Assembly: GCF_013376045.1 (NCBI RefSeq)
Contig: NZ_JABMJG010000003.1
Span: forward strand, 62,001 to 126,000
DNA length: 64,000 bases
Source: Variovorax sp. SG517
GTDB lineage: Bacteria; Pseudomonadota; Gammaproteobacteria; Burkholderiales; Burkholderiaceae_C
Reading direction: 5' to 3'
Positions 1 to 8,611 of this stretch are shown piece by piece (position 1 is the first letter of the stretch; the number at the start of each line of letters is the position of its first letter). Position numbers and translations under genes: made by a program. The notes under the pieces were generated by a model. The model ran no database searches and was not told the DNA's origin. It was given only the letters and a program-made list of their open reading frames with translations.

Positions 1-1591
1 GCACGCCCTTGATGACCGGCGTCTGCTTGTTGGTGGGCTCCTGCGAACGGCGGGTGACCGAGGTCGGGTCCTCGATCTCGTCGGCCATCTTGTAGCTGGC
101 CTCGATGTGGTCGAGACGCGGATCGTCGTGCTTCAGGCGCTCGAGCTTGTAGTTGGGCGTCTCGAGCGTCTTGTTGGGCACCATCAGCACGCTCACGCGC
201 TGCTTGAGTTCGATCTTGGCGATCTCGGTGCGCTTTTCGTTCAGCAGGAACGACGCCACTTCCACCGGCACCTGCACGTGCACGGCGGCGGTGTTGTCCT
301 TCATGGACTCTTCCTGAATGATGCGCAGGATCTGCAGCGCGCTCGATTCGGTGTCGCGGATGTGGCCCGAGCCGCCGCAGCGGGGGCAGGGGATCGACGA
401 GCCTTCGGACAGCGCCGGCTTCAGGCGCTGGCGGCTCATTTCCATCAGGCCGAACTTGCTGATCGAGCCGAACTGCACGCGGGCGCGGTCTTGCCGGAGC
501 GCGTCGCGCAGGCGGCTTTCGACTTCGCGGCGGTTCTTCGACTCGTCCATGTCGATGAAGTCGATGACGATCAGGCCGCCCAGGTCGCGCAGGCGCATCT
601 GGCGGGCTACTTCGTCGGCGGCTTCGAGGTTGGTGCGGGTGGCGGTTTCCTCGATGTCGCCGCCCTTGATGGCGCGCGCCGAGTTCACGTCGACCGAGAC
701 CAGCGCCTCGGTGTGGTCGATGACGATGGCGCCGCCCGAGGGCAGCTGCACGGTGCGGGCGTAGGCCGACTCGATCTGGTGCTCGATCTGGAAGCGGCTG
801 AACAGCGCCGCGTCGTCGCGGTAGCGCTTCACGCGCGAGGCATGCTCGGGCATGACGTGCGCCATGAACTGCTGGGCCTGGTCGTAGATGTCGTCGGTGT
901 CGATCAGGATGTCGCCGATGTCGTGATTGAAATAGTCACGGATGGCGCGGATGACGAGCGAGGATTCCTGGTAGATCAGGAAGGCGCCCTTGCCGCCCTT
1001 GGCCGCGCCGTCGATGGCGCTCCAGAGCTTGAGCAGGTAGTTCAGGTCCCACTGGAGTTCGGGCGCCGAGCGGCCGATACCGGCGGTGCGCGCGATGATG
1101 CTCATGCCCTTCGGGTACTCGAGCTGGTCCATCGCCTCCTTGAGTTCGGCGCGGTCGTCGCCCTCGATGCGGCGCGAGACGCCGCCGCCACGGGGGTTGT
1201 TCGGCATCAGCACGACGTAGCGGCCGGCCAGCGAGATGAAGGTGGTGAGGGCGGCGCCCTTGTTGCCGCGTTCTTCCTTTTCGACCTGGACGGTGAGTTC
1301 CTGGCCTTCGCGGATCGCGTCCTGGATGCGAGCCTGGCTGGCCGACACGCCTTCAGCGAAATACTGCTTGGAGATTTCCTTGAACGGCAGGAAGCCGTGG
1401 CGGTCTTCGCCGTAGTCGACGAAACAGGCTTCGAGCGAGGGCTCGACGCGCGTGACGACCGCCTTGTAGATGTTGCCCTTGCGCTGTTCGCGCCCTTCGA
1501 TTTCGATTTCGTAGTCGAGCAGTTTCTGCCCGTCGACGATGGCCAGGCGGCGTTCTTCGGCCTGCGTGGCATTGATCAGCATCCGCTTCAT
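1..1591 (-). CDS. rne: Ribonuclease E, N-terminal catalytic part (cut by window edge)
   Basis: Endoribonuclease E processes rRNA and tRNA precursors and starts mRNA decay, usually as the membrane-associated core of the degradosome. The minus-strand translation begins [15 protein letters not shown] and runs through the S1 RNA-binding domain (about residues 35-120), the RNase H-like and DNase I-like regions with the VIDFIDMD magnesium-site motif, and the Zn-link Cys pair in [10 protein letters not shown]. The 3' end, with the C-terminal scaffold, lies outside the window. The start ATG at 1591 is preceded by AAGGA about 9 bases upstream. The gene is divergent from rluC, as in many proteobacteria. 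Identification is secure; only the 5' 530 codons are visible. Confidence 0.97.
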   Translation of the reverse strand, partial: MKRMLINATQAEERRLAIVDGQKLLDYEIEIEGREQRKGNIYKAVVTRVEPSLEACFVDYGEDRHGFLPFKEISKQYFAEGVSASQARIQDAIREGQELTVQVEKEERGNKGAALTTFISLAGRYVVLMPNNPRGGGVSRRIEGDDRAELKEAMDQLEYPKGMSIIARTAGIGRSAPELQWDLNYLLKLWSAIDGAAKGGKGAFLIYQESSLVIRAIRDYFNHDIGDILIDTDDIYDQAQQFMAHVMPEHASRVKRYRDDAALFSRFQIEHQIESAYARTVQLPSGGAIVIDHTEALVSVDVNSARAIKGGDIEETATRTNLEAADEVARQMRLRDLGGLIVIDFIDMDESKNRREVESRLRDALRQDRARVQFGSISKFGLMEMSRQRLKPALSEGSSIPCPRCGGSGHIRDTESSALQILRIIQEESMKDNTAAVHVQVPVEVASFLLNEKRTEIAKIELKQRVSVLMVPNKTLETPNYKLERLKHDDPRLDHIEASYKMADEIEDPTSVTRRSQEPTNKQTPVIKGV

Positions 1592-2144
1592 GATGCGTTG
1601 TCCTTATATGTATCGTTCTACAGGCCCTTGACGAGCCAACGATGCACGGACGACGCCCGCGAAACCAGGGAATTGCCGCTTGGGCCCCGGATGCTGTCGC
1701 TGCCGCGCAGGGCGCGGGCAGGCCCCTCGAGCGTTAGCTCAAGAAGACAGCCGGGGTGGGGGCGCGTGGATGGGCGCGAGCCAGATTCGGTGTTGGGTGG
1801 CTATCTTTTTGATAGCCGGTTGCGCAAGGGTGGAGCGCGCTGCGGACGATGGAATGGCCGAAGCCACTGGCGCAAGCCAGTGCAGGCACATTCGAATCAG
1901 CAGCATCAACACAACAAGGGACTCGCTTCGATCCGCCGACAGCTTGGAAGCTGCAGGCTGGGGTATTCCGTATCGGTGTTTCGTGGGTGTCGGCTTGACT
2001 TGGGCGCCTGGTCTGCCACTTTGCGCGATTGCGCGGGGTTTGCAGCTCGGCGCCAAAGCGGCATCGACCTACCTGCGCCGCCCTGGGTATTTGATGGCAG
2101 TGGACTAAACTTCTGTCTAATCAAGCACTTACACGACCGCGCTG
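1592..2144. other. 553-bp rne-rluC divergent intergenic region
   Basis: No convincing protein gene is seen here; the short frames that cross it have no recognisable product and poor start context. It must hold the divergent promoters of rne and rluC. In Escherichia coli the rne messenger has a long structured leader used for autoregulation; the length of this gap would allow the same, but that is inference. The one clear structure is the GCTATC-loop-GATAGC hairpin at 1800-1816, listed separately. A TCTAAT box at 2116-2121 could be a -10 for rluC, without a good -35. Confidence 0.6.
1800..1816. repeat. 17-bp GCTA-N9-TAGC element, copy 1
   Basis: The sequence GCTATCTTTTTGATAGC is a perfect 6-bp inverted repeat around a TTTTT loop; the flanking bases G and C extend it to 7 bp. 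It lies inside the rne-rluC gap. Four further 17-bp elements with the same GCTA-N9-TAGC form occur in the window at 8966, 14662, 35849 and 61749. Similar small hairpins are, from memory, common between genes of Comamonadaceae. The function is unknown. Confidence 0.6.
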
Positions 2145-3242
2145 GTGAAAAACATTATAGGTGCGAAGCAAAGCCCCGCGGCTGCTCGAAATCCCGCAGG
2201 CCGCGAGGCCTCAGGCGAGCCAGGGGCGCCGCATTCGGCCATCAGATTCCTCACGGTCGACGCCGAATCCGCCGGGCAGCGGCTGGACAACTTCCTTTTC
2301 CGCCATCTGAAAGGCGTTCCGAAGACGCACGTCTACCGGATCATCCGGTCGGGCGAGGTGCGCATCAACAAGGGCCGGGCGCAGGCCGAAACCCGCATCG
2401 AGGCCGGCGACGTGCTGCGGCTGCCGCCGATCCGCATCTCGCCGCGCGCGGAAGAGGATGCGGCCCCGCCCGCGCCGGCGCGCGAATTCCCGGTGCTGCT
2501 CGAAGACGAGTTCGTGCTGGCCGTCGACAAGCCGGCCGGCGTGGCCGTCCACGGCGGCAGCGGGGTGAGCTTCGGCGTGATCGAGCAGCTGCGCACGGCG
2601 CGGCCCGCGGCGAAATTCCTGGAACTGGTGCACCGGCTCGACCGCGAGACCTCCGGCATCCTGCTGCTGGCCAAGAAGCGCAGCGCGCTGGTCGCGCTGC
2701 AGGACCAGTTCCGCGAGCGCGAGACCGGCAAGACCTATCTGGCGCTGGTCGAAGGCGACTGGCCGGCCAACAAGAAGGTGCTCGACGCGCCGCTTGCCAG
2801 ATATCTGCTGCCCGACGGTTCGGCCGGCGCCGGCGAGCGCCGCGTGCGCGTGGTCGCCAAGGATCACCCGGACGCCATGCGCGCCGTCACGCTGGTGCGA
2901 GTGCTCGCGCGGCTTTCGCTGCCGGGCGAGTCGGCTCCGATGTCGCTGCTGGCGGTCACGATCAAGACCGGCCGCACCCACCAGATCCGCGTGCACCTCG
3001 CCTCGGCCGGTCATCCGATCGCGGGTGACGACAAATATGGCGAATCCGCGCGCCAGCGCGCGCTTCACAAGCTCGGCCTCAGGCGCATGTTCCTTCATGC
3101 GTGGCGGCTGCAATTCAATCACCCGGCCAGCGGCGAACGCGTGGCGCTGCAGGCTGGCCTGCCGCCCGAATTGCTCGCGCTGATGCCGCCAGCCGCCCTC
3201 GAGGCGATGGCCCGACACCCCACTCCCACGGCTCATGACTGA
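2145..3242 (+). CDS. rluC: 23S rRNA pseudouridine synthase RluC (RluA family)
   Basis: This enzyme isomerises uridines 955, 2504 and 2580 (E. coli numbering) of 23S rRNA to pseudouridine. The 365-residue protein has an N-terminal S4 RNA-binding domain (about residues 35-95; GQRLDNFLFRHL, then RSGEVRINKGR) and an RluA catalytic domain with the catalytic aspartate in HRLDRETSG and the conserved KTGRTHQIRVHL segment. I use GTG at 2145 because no in-frame ATG lies between it and the S4 domain; no clear ribosome binding site precedes it, so the start is the weak point. Its stop overlaps the start of the next gene by 8 bases, so the two are translationally coupled. Its position divergent from rne supports RluC over other RluA members. 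Confidence 0.93.
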   Translation: MKNIIGAKQSPAAARNPAGREASGEPGAPHSAIRFLTVDAESAGQRLDNFLFRHLKGVPKTHVYRIIRSGEVRINKGRAQAETRIEAGDVLRLPPIRISPRAEEDAAPPAPAREFPVLLEDEFVLAVDKPAGVAVHGGSGVSFGVIEQLRTARPAAKFLELVHRLDRETSGILLLAKKRSALVALQDQFRERETGKTYLALVEGDWPANKKVLDAPLARYLLPDGSAGAGERRVRVVAKDHPDAMRAVTLVRVLARLSLPGESAPMSLLAVTIKTGRTHQIRVHLASAGHPIAGDDKYGESARQRALHKLGLRRMFLHAWRLQFNHPASGERVALQAGLPPELLALMPPAALEAMARHPTPTAHD

Positions 3243-3906
3243 TTCCAACAGACCCCTACGCTTCGACCTGATCGCATTCGACTGGGACGGCACGCTCTAT
3301 GACTCCACCCGCCTGATCGTGCGCTGCATCCAGGCGGCGGTGATCGACGTCGGCGGCGCCAAGCCGAGCGAGAACGACGCAGCCTGGGTGATCGGCCTCG
3401 GCCTGGCCGAGGCGCTCGCGCGCGCGGCGCCCGACGTGCCGAAGGAGAAATACCCCGAGCTCGGCGCGCGCTACCGCTATCACTACCTGCAGCACCAGGA
3501 CGACCTGGTGCTGTTCGACGGCGTGCTGCAGATGCTCGATGCGCTGCGCGAGCGCGGCCACAAGCTGGCCGTGGCCACCGGCAAGTCGCGCCGCGGCCTC
3601 AACGAGGCGCTGAAGTCCGTCGCGCTGCGCGACCGCTTCGACGCCTCGCGCACCGCCGACGAAACCTTCGGCAAGCCGCATCCGCGCATGCTGCTGGAGC
3701 TGATGGAAGAGCTCGACGTGCCGCCCGAGCGCACCCTGATGATCGGCGACACCACGCACGACCTGCAGCTCGCGCAGAACGCCGGCTGCTCCAGCGTGGG
3801 CGTGAGCTACGGTGCGCACGAGCCGGCGAGCTTCGATGAATTCAAGCCGCTGCACGTCGCGCACTCGGTGGCCGACCTGGAACGCTGGCTCCTCGACAAC
3901 GCCTGA
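3235..3906 (+). CDS. HAD-IA family phosphatase, phosphoglycolate phosphatase-like
   Basis: A haloacid dehalogenase hydrolase of 223 residues. Motif I is FDWDGTLYDST near residue 16 (nucleophile Asp and acid/base Asp), motif II the Thr in VATGKS, motif III the Lys in FGKPHP, and motif IV the acidic pair in MIGDTTHDL. A helical cap domain lies between motifs I and II, as in subfamily IA. Family members hydrolyse small phosphate esters such as phosphoglycolate or pyridoxal phosphate; the substrate cannot be read from the sequence. The start ATG lies inside the end of rluC, and a Rieske protein follows after 14 bases. The same gene follows rluC in many Burkholderiales (from memory), where it is annotated as Gph-like. 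Confidence 0.9.
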   Translation: MTDSNRPLRFDLIAFDWDGTLYDSTRLIVRCIQAAVIDVGGAKPSENDAAWVIGLGLAEALARAAPDVPKEKYPELGARYRYHYLQHQDDLVLFDGVLQMLDALRERGHKLAVATGKSRRGLNEALKSVALRDRFDASRTADETFGKPHPRMLLELMEELDVPPERTLMIGDTTHDLQLAQNAGCSSVGVSYGAHEPASFDEFKPLHVAHSVADLERWLLDNA

Positions 3907-3920
3907 ATGAAGATGCCGCC

Positions 3921-4292
3921 ATGAGCGATCAGGAACGCATTCCGCTGTGCAACGCCTCCGACCTGGCCGAAGGCGGCCTGGCGGTGCCCTTCGACGTGGT
4001 CTATGGCGGCGAGACCTGCCGGGCCTTCGCCATACGCTTCGAGGGCCAGCCGCATGCGTTCCTGAATCGCTGCAGCCACGTCGCGATGGAACTCGACTTC
4101 CAGCCCGACCGCTTCTTCGACGACACGGGCCAGTGGCTGCTGTGCGCGACGCACGGCGCGGTCTACAGGCCCGACACCGGCGAATGCGCGGGCGGCCCGT
4201 GCCGCGGCGGCCTCGTGAAGATCGCGCTGAGCGAGCATGACGGCGTGGTGCACTGGCATACTGACTGGAACCTCCACCCCCTGACTTTCTGA
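3921..4292 (+). CDS. Rieske-type [2Fe-2S] ferredoxin protein
   Basis: A 123-residue single-domain Rieske protein. The cluster ligands are in CSHVAMELD (Cys-x-His) near residue 52 and CATHGAVY (Cys-x-x-His) near residue 83. This resembles the small ferredoxin subunits of ring-hydroxylating oxygenases and NirD-like proteins, but no oxygenase partner is nearby. There is no signal peptide, so it is expected to be cytoplasmic. It sits between the HAD phosphatase and the S49 peptidase in one operon, with only one base between its stop and the next ATG. Electron donor and acceptor are unknown. Confidence 0.88.
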   Translation: MSDQERIPLCNASDLAEGGLAVPFDVVYGGETCRAFAIRFEGQPHAFLNRCSHVAMELDFQPDRFFDDTGQWLLCATHGAVYRPDTGECAGGPCRGGLVKIALSEHDGVVHWHTDWNLHPLTF

Positions 4293-4293
4293 C

Positions 4294-5310
4294 ATGACCG
4301 ACCCGAACCGAACCGAACCCTCGGGGTTCGAACCATTTGAGCGGGCCCCTTCCACGAACATGGCCAAAGATCCCACGCAGCGTCCCGGTTGGGAGCGCGC
4401 CACTCTCGAGAAGCTTGCCTTCGCATCGCTGAACGAACAGAAGGCCGCGCGCCGCTGGAAGACCTTCACGCGACTGGCCTGGCTGGCCTTCTTCGTCTTC
4501 CTGGCCTGGGCCGCGTTCTCGCGCAGCACGCCTAGCGCGGCCAAGAGCACGGCCCACACGGCCGTCGTCGAGATCAAGGGCGAGATCGCCAACGGCGGCG
4601 ACGCGAGCGCCGAGTTCGTGGTTGCCGCGATGAAGACGGCCTTCGAGGACGAGGGCGCCAAGGGCGTGGTGCTGCTGATCAACTCGCCCGGCGGCAGCCC
4701 GGTGCAGGCCGGCATCATCAACGACGAGATCAAGCGCCTGAAGGCCAAGTACAAGAAGCCGGTGTATGCCGTGGTCGAGGAAACTTGCGCTTCGGCGGCC
4801 TATTACATCGCCGCGGCGGCCGACAAGATCTACGTCGACAAGGCCAGCATCGTCGGCAGCATCGGCGTGCTGATGGATGGCTTCGGCTTCACCGGCGTGA
4901 TGGAAAAGGTCGGCGTCGAGCGCCGCCTGCTGACGGCCGGCGAGAACAAGGGCTTCCTCGACCCGTTCAGCCCGATGAGCGACGCGCAGCGCGCGCACGC
5001 GCAGACCATGCTCAACCAGATCCACACGCAGTTCATCAACGTGGTGAAGGCCGGCCGCGGCGATCGCCTGAAGCTCGACACGCCCGGCCTGTTCAGCGGC
5101 CTCTTCTGGAGCGGCGAGCAGGCCGTCGAGTACGGCCTGGCCGACCAACTCGGCAACGTCGACTACGTGGCGCGCGAAGTGATCAAGGCCGAAGAGGTGA
5201 TCGACTACACCCGGCGCGACAACGTGGCCGAGAAGCTGGCCAAGAAGTTCGGCGCGGCGATGGCCGAGACCACCGTGCGCCTGATGCACACCACCCCGGC
5301 GCTTAGGTAG
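4294..5310 (+). CDS. sppA: S49 family signal peptide peptidase, SppA/SohB-like
   Basis: A membrane-anchored serine peptidase that degrades cleaved signal peptides and perhaps other membrane fragments. One transmembrane segment lies near residues 62-80 after a cytoplasmic N-terminus. The single S49 domain follows, with LLINSPGGSPVQA and the nucleophile Ser in EETCASAAYYIA; the general-base Lys of the family should fall in the segment after GSIGVLMDG. At 338 residues it matches the short SppA form, not the 67-kDa duplicated E. coli enzyme. The first ATG is 1 base past the Rieske stop; an in-frame ATG at 4360 (MAKDPTQRPGWER) is an alternative. Between them lies a CGAACCC-TCG-GGGTTCG hairpin. It ends the rluC operon. 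Confidence 0.9.
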   Translation: MTDPNRTEPSGFEPFERAPSTNMAKDPTQRPGWERATLEKLAFASLNEQKAARRWKTFTRLAWLAFFVFLAWAAFSRSTPSAAKSTAHTAVVEIKGEIANGGDASAEFVVAAMKTAFEDEGAKGVVLLINSPGGSPVQAGIINDEIKRLKAKYKKPVYAVVEETCASAAYYIAAAADKIYVDKASIVGSIGVLMDGFGFTGVMEKVGVERRLLTAGENKGFLDPFSPMSDAQRAHAQTMLNQIHTQFINVVKAGRGDRLKLDTPGLFSGLFWSGEQAVEYGLADQLGNVDYVAREVIKAEEVIDYTRRDNVAEKLAKKFGAAMAETTVRLMHTTPALR

Positions 5311-5413
5311 ACCCCCGGGCTTCGCGCACTACTTCGTGTCGCTTCGCCAACCCCCCTTGCAGGGGGCAACACCAGAGGCCCGGCAAAGCCGGCTCCTCGG
5401 TGTTTCGCGAAGG
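5311..5413. repeat. Comamonadaceae intergenic repeat, copy 1
   Basis: This block starts directly after the stop codon of the S49 peptidase gene. It contains ACCCCCGGGCTTCGC, CCAACCCCCC...AGGGGGCAAC, and GGCCCGGCAAAGCCGG followed by CGGTGTTTCGCGAAGG. A second copy with the same blocks in the same order starts directly after the era stop codon (24503). Two inverted repeats are built in: CCCCC/GGGGG and CCGGC-AAA-GCCGG. There is no T-run, so it is not a standard intrinsic terminator, but it could protect or process the 3' end. I have met this element in many Variovorax and Acidovorax intergenic regions (memory, not checked). Confidence 0.75.
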
Positions 5414-5424
5414 ATTCAGTTTCC

Positions 5425-6582
5425 CTATTGGCTAGTGTGGTTGCCAGCGGCCGTGTAGCGCGCCGATGCCGCCAGCGCCGCGGCGAAGACCACCACCACA
5501 TAGAGCGCGGCCGTCAGCGAGGTCGCCCGCGCCAGCAGCCCGATCACTGCCGGGCCCGCCATGAACCCCAGATAGGCCAAGGCCGAGACCGACGCGATGC
5601 CGCGCGCGGGCTCGATGCCCGGCACCTTTGCCGAGGCGGAGAACAGGATTGGCACCACGTTCGCGAAGCCGACGCCCACGCCGGCGAAACCGACCAGCGC
5701 CAGCCAGGGCAGGTCGGTGATGAGCACCATCGCCATGGAAACCGCCGCCAGCAGGCCGCTGCCCAGAAGCAGCGCAGCCGGTGAGAAGCGGGCGCGCAGT
5801 GCGTCGCCGCCGAAGCGCGCGGCGGCCATCGCGGCCGAGAAGCTCGCGTAGGCCAGCGCGGCCTGTTGCTGCGGACTGCCGATCTCCTGCTGCATATAGA
5901 GCACGCTCCAGTCGTAAATGGCACCTTCGGCGATCAGGCCCAGCGCGGCGAGCACACCCAGCACCGCGAGCGTGCCTTTGGGCAGCAGGAAGCCGTGGTC
6001 GACCTCGGTTGCGCCGCTGGTAGCCGGCCGGGGCAGCATGCGCAGCGAGGCCAGGGCGACGAGCAGCATCATCGCGGCCGCGACCAGCAGCAGGTGCGCC
6101 TGCGCACCCAGGCCGGCCGCGAGCGCGGCGCTGCCGCTGGCGGCGCCGGCCATGCCGCCGAGGCTGAACATGCCGTGCATGCCGCTCATCAGCGGCGTGT
6201 CTCCGTGAAGTTCGAGCTGTGCAGCCTCGGTGTTGATGGACACGTCGAACACGCTGGTCACCAGCCCGAACGCGGCCAGCAGGAGCAGCAGGGCGGCATA
6301 GCCCGGCATGACGATCAGGCCGGCCAGCAGCAGTGCGTAAACGGTGCCGCAGATGCCGGCCACGCGGCGCGGGCCGTGGCGGCCGATCCAGCGACCCGCG
6401 CTGGTCAGTCCGAACATGGCGCCGGCGCCGGCTGCGAGCATGGCCAGGCCCAGCTGTGCCTCGTCGATGCCGTAGTGCGCCTTGACCGTGGGCACGTGCA
6501 CGCCCCAGGTCGCGAAGATGAAGCCGGCTGCGAAGAACTGCGCACGCGAAGCCCACCGCGTGGCTGAAGTGATGGCCACCAT
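5425..6582 (-). CDS. MFS transporter
   Basis: A 385-residue inner-membrane protein with about twelve hydrophobic segments. The conserved loop 2-3 motif of the major facilitator superfamily is recognisable in TSAGRWIGRHGPRR (about residue 60). A GxxxG-rich segment (GGMAGAASGSAALAAG) lies in the middle. The overall pattern resembles the YbjJ/FucP-like group of putative drug or sugar transporters. The substrate cannot be assigned. It is the last gene of a minus-strand run with rsmI-like and maf, with 2 bases between its start and the upstream stop. It lies convergent to the S49 peptidase gene across the intergenic repeat. Confidence 0.88.
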   Translation of the reverse strand: MVAITSATRWASRAQFFAAGFIFATWGVHVPTVKAHYGIDEAQLGLAMLAAGAGAMFGLTSAGRWIGRHGPRRVAGICGTVYALLLAGLIVMPGYAALLLLLAAFGLVTSVFDVSINTEAAQLELHGDTPLMSGMHGMFSLGGMAGAASGSAALAAGLGAQAHLLLVAAAMMLLVALASLRMLPRPATSGATEVDHGFLLPKGTLAVLGVLAALGLIAEGAIYDWSVLYMQQEIGSPQQQAALAYASFSAAMAAARFGGDALRARFSPAALLLGSGLLAAVSMAMVLITDLPWLALVGFAGVGVGFANVVPILFSASAKVPGIEPARGIASVSALAYLGFMAGPAVIGLLARATSLTAALYVVVVFAAALAASARYTAAGNHTSQ

Positions 6583-6584
6583 GG

Positions 6585-7358
6585 TCAGCGGCCGATCGCG
6601 AACACGGCGGGCAGGCGTTCGTCTGTCGTGGGCTGGGGCTTCACGGCGCGCCAGGACTTGACTGTCTCGCTGCGCACCTGGGCGTTGGCGAGCGTCAGTC
6701 CGCGCGCCACGGCGAGGCGGGTGTTGTGCTGCAGCGTCTGCACCAGCGCCTGCAGCAGTGCGGCGTTGCGATAGGGCGTCTCGATGAAGAGCTGCGTCTG
6801 GCCCGACTTGAGCGCCAGCGTCTCCAGCTCGCGGATTCGGGCCTGCCGCTCGCCCGCGTCCTGCGGCAGATAGCCGACGAAGGCGAAGTTCTGGCCGTTG
6901 AGCCCGCTTGCGGCCAGCGCGAGCAGCAGAGAGACGGGGCCGGTCAGCGGAATGACGGCAAGGCCGAGGTCGTGCGCGGCGCGCGCCACGGACGAGCCCG
7001 GATCGGCCACGGCCGGCATGCCGGCTTCGCTCATCAGGCCGACGTCGTGGCCTTCGAGGGCTGCGGCGAGCAGCGGTCGGGCGTCGAACTGGCCGGCGTG
7101 ATCGCCTTTCTTGTGCACTTCGCGCGGCAGTTCCTGGATGTTCTGCGCCTGCAGGGGGGCGGCGAGCGGCGCGACGGCGTCGATGCGCTTCAGGTAGGCG
7201 CGCGCGGACTTGGCGTTCTCGCAGATCCAGTGCGTGATCTTGGCGGCGGTCTGCAAGGTGCCCAGCGGCACGGCGTCCTGCAGCGGGGCTTGCGCTTCGC
7301 AGCCGAAGTCGAGCGGCGCGGGAACGAGGTAGAGCTTGCCCTTTTCCTTCTGCGTCAT
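6585..7358 (-). CDS. SAM-dependent methyltransferase, tetrapyrrole methylase fold (RsmI-like)
   Basis: A 257-residue protein of the tetrapyrrole (corrin/porphyrin) methylase family, the fold of RsmI, which 2'-O-methylates C1402 of 16S rRNA. Recognisable parts are LYLVPAPL at the N-terminus, GLMSEAGMPAVADPGSS (the SAM-binding glycine region of the family), PLTGPVSLLLALAASG, and the C-terminal block with ARGLTLANAQV. It lacks some features of canonical RsmI and is probably the paralogue found beside maf in Burkholderiales, so I give no symbol. I start at the ATG at 7358, which overlaps the maf stop as ATGA; a longer frame runs back into maf and is unlikely. Confidence 0.85.
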   Translation of the reverse strand: MTQKEKGKLYLVPAPLDFGCEAQAPLQDAVPLGTLQTAAKITHWICENAKSARAYLKRIDAVAPLAAPLQAQNIQELPREVHKKGDHAGQFDARPLLAAALEGHDVGLMSEAGMPAVADPGSSVARAAHDLGLAVIPLTGPVSLLLALAASGLNGQNFAFVGYLPQDAGERQARIRELETLALKSGQTQLFIETPYRNAALLQALVQTLQHNTRLAVARGLTLANAQVRSETVKSWRAVKPQPTTDERLPAVFAIGR

Positions 7359-7936
7359 AGGAGGTCGACCCCCGCGGCGCGCAGCATCCGGCACGTTCTT
7401 ATCAGCGGCAGGCCGACCAGCGCGGTCGGGTCGTCGCTGTCGATGGAGTCCAGCAGCGCGATGCCCAGGCCTTCGCTCTTGGCGCTGCCGGCGCAGTCGT
7501 AGGGCTGTTCGGCCTGCAGGTACTGCTCGATGGCGTCATCGCCGAGGTCGCGGAACACCACGCGCACGGGGGCGATGTCGCGCTGGACGAAGCCGGTTGC
7601 CTTGCAGACGACGGCCACGGCCGTCTGGAAGACCAGCGTCTGGCCGCGCATGCGGCGCAACTGGGCGGTGGCCCGGGCGTGGTCGCCGGGCTTGCCCAGC
7701 GCTTCGCCGGCGAGGTCGGCCACCTGGTCGGAGCCGATGACGACGGCTTCGGGAAAGCGGGTGGCCACGGCGTTGGCCTTCTCGAGCGCGAGGCGCACGG
7801 CGAGGTCGTGCGGTGTTTCGCCGGGCAATGGCGTTTCGTCTACTTCCGGCGAGTGCACGTCGAAGGGCAGGTGCAGGCGGGAGAGCAGTTCGCGGCGGTA
7901 GCGCGAGGTCGAGGCGAGGATCACGGTGCGTTGCAT
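7355..7936 (-). CDS. maf: Maf family nucleoside triphosphate pyrophosphatase, YceF-type
   Basis: Maf proteins hydrolyse modified or non-canonical nucleotides to monophosphates; the YceF branch prefers 7-methyl-GTP. The 193-residue protein starts MQRTVILASTSRYRRELL, with the family signature S-T-S-x-x-R, then EVDETP and the catalytic segment VIGSDQVADLAGEALGKP. The position next to yceD-rpmF-plsX, on the opposite strand, is the same as for yceF in E. coli, which supports the subgroup. I use the ATG at 7936, since the homology begins there; an upstream in-frame ATG would add nine residues. Its stop overlaps the next start. Confidence 0.9.
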   Translation of the reverse strand: MQRTVILASTSRYRRELLSRLHLPFDVHSPEVDETPLPGETPHDLAVRLALEKANAVATRFPEAVVIGSDQVADLAGEALGKPGDHARATAQLRRMRGQTLVFQTAVAVVCKATGFVQRDIAPVRVVFRDLGDDAIEQYLQAEQPYDCAGSAKSEGLGIALLDSIDSDDPTALVGLPLIRTCRMLRAAGVDLL

Positions 7937-8027
7937 GGGGGCGATTGTGCGTGAGGCGTCCAAAACCCTCGGTCATGCCCCATTCCCCCCATGCCGACAG
8001 GGCGGCCGGCGCGCTAGACTGGCGCGG

Positions 8028-8585
8028 ATGAAGAGAGAATTCGCCCCCGAACGGCTCAATGTGCCCGGTTTCGCCGCTGCGGCAGCCACGCTGGAAGCCG
8101 CCGATCCGGTCCCGAAATACGAACGCCTGGTCGCCGAACTGGCCGCTCCCGCACCCGACGCGGTGGTGAACTGGACGGCCCATGGCGAGGAGCGCCCTGG
8201 CGCTGACGGCAAGCCGGTACCCTGGATGCACCTCGAGGCGGAGGCCACCGTGCCGCTGGTCTGCCAGCGCTGCCTGTCGCCGGTGGATACCTCGCTTGGC
8301 GTGGATCGCTGGTTCCGCTTCGTGGCCAACGAGGAAGTCGCCGAGGCGGAAGACGAGGAATCTGAGGAAGACCTGCTCGTCGTCAGCCGGGATTTCGACC
8401 TGCATGCCCTGATCGAGGACGAGCTTCTGATGGAAATCCCCGTCATGCCGGCCCACGACGTCTGTCCGACGCCCGTGCAGCTTTCGTCGAGCGACGAAGA
8501 CTTCAAGGCCGCCGAAGAGGCCAAGCCGAATCCCTTCGCAGTGCTCGGCGCGTTGCGTTCGCGCAAGCCGGAAGAGGGAAAGTAG
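8028..8585 (+). CDS. yceD: YceD/DUF177 family protein, 23S rRNA accumulation protein
   Basis: A 185-residue acidic protein of the DUF177 family, reported to be needed for normal 23S rRNA accumulation and nearly always encoded just before rpmF. The conserved CQRCLSPVD motif is near residue 82, followed by a strongly acidic stretch ([16 protein letters not shown]). No catalytic function is known. I start at the ATG at 8028 ([15 protein letters not shown]). There is no ribosome binding site before it, and a TAGACT box at 8015-8020 would place transcription initiation almost at the ATG, so a leaderless message is possible. It opens the plus-strand fatty acid cluster. Confidence 0.9.
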   Translation: MKREFAPERLNVPGFAAAAATLEAADPVPKYERLVAELAAPAPDAVVNWTAHGEERPGADGKPVPWMHLEAEATVPLVCQRCLSPVDTSLGVDRWFRFVANEEVAEAEDEESEEDLLVVSRDFDLHALIEDELLMEIPVMPAHDVCPTPVQLSSSDEDFKAAEEAKPNPFAVLGALRSRKPEEGK

Positions 8586-8605
8586 CCCTTTCCCGCAGGC
8601 TGGGC

Positions 8606-8611
8606 TATAAT
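8606..8611 (+). promoter_or_regulatory. TATAAT -10 box before rpmF
   Basis: A consensus TATAAT lies 145 bases upstream of the rpmF start, just past the yceD stop. The -35 region is not recognisable at 16-18 bases, so this is a partial promoter call. It would give rpmF and the following lipid genes a transcript independent of yceD. Confidence 0.45.

Noticed and set aside
107..3028. Very long open frame (973 codons) on the plus strand across rne and rluC
   Set aside because: It is antisense to rne over 1.5 kb, crosses the intergenic gap and then runs in another frame of rluC; its composition is that of a high-GC shadow frame, with no recognisable domain.
4314..4335. GGTTCGAACC, a tRNA T-arm-like string
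   Set aside because: No acceptor, D or anticodon arms can be built around it and it lies inside the S49 peptidase coding region.
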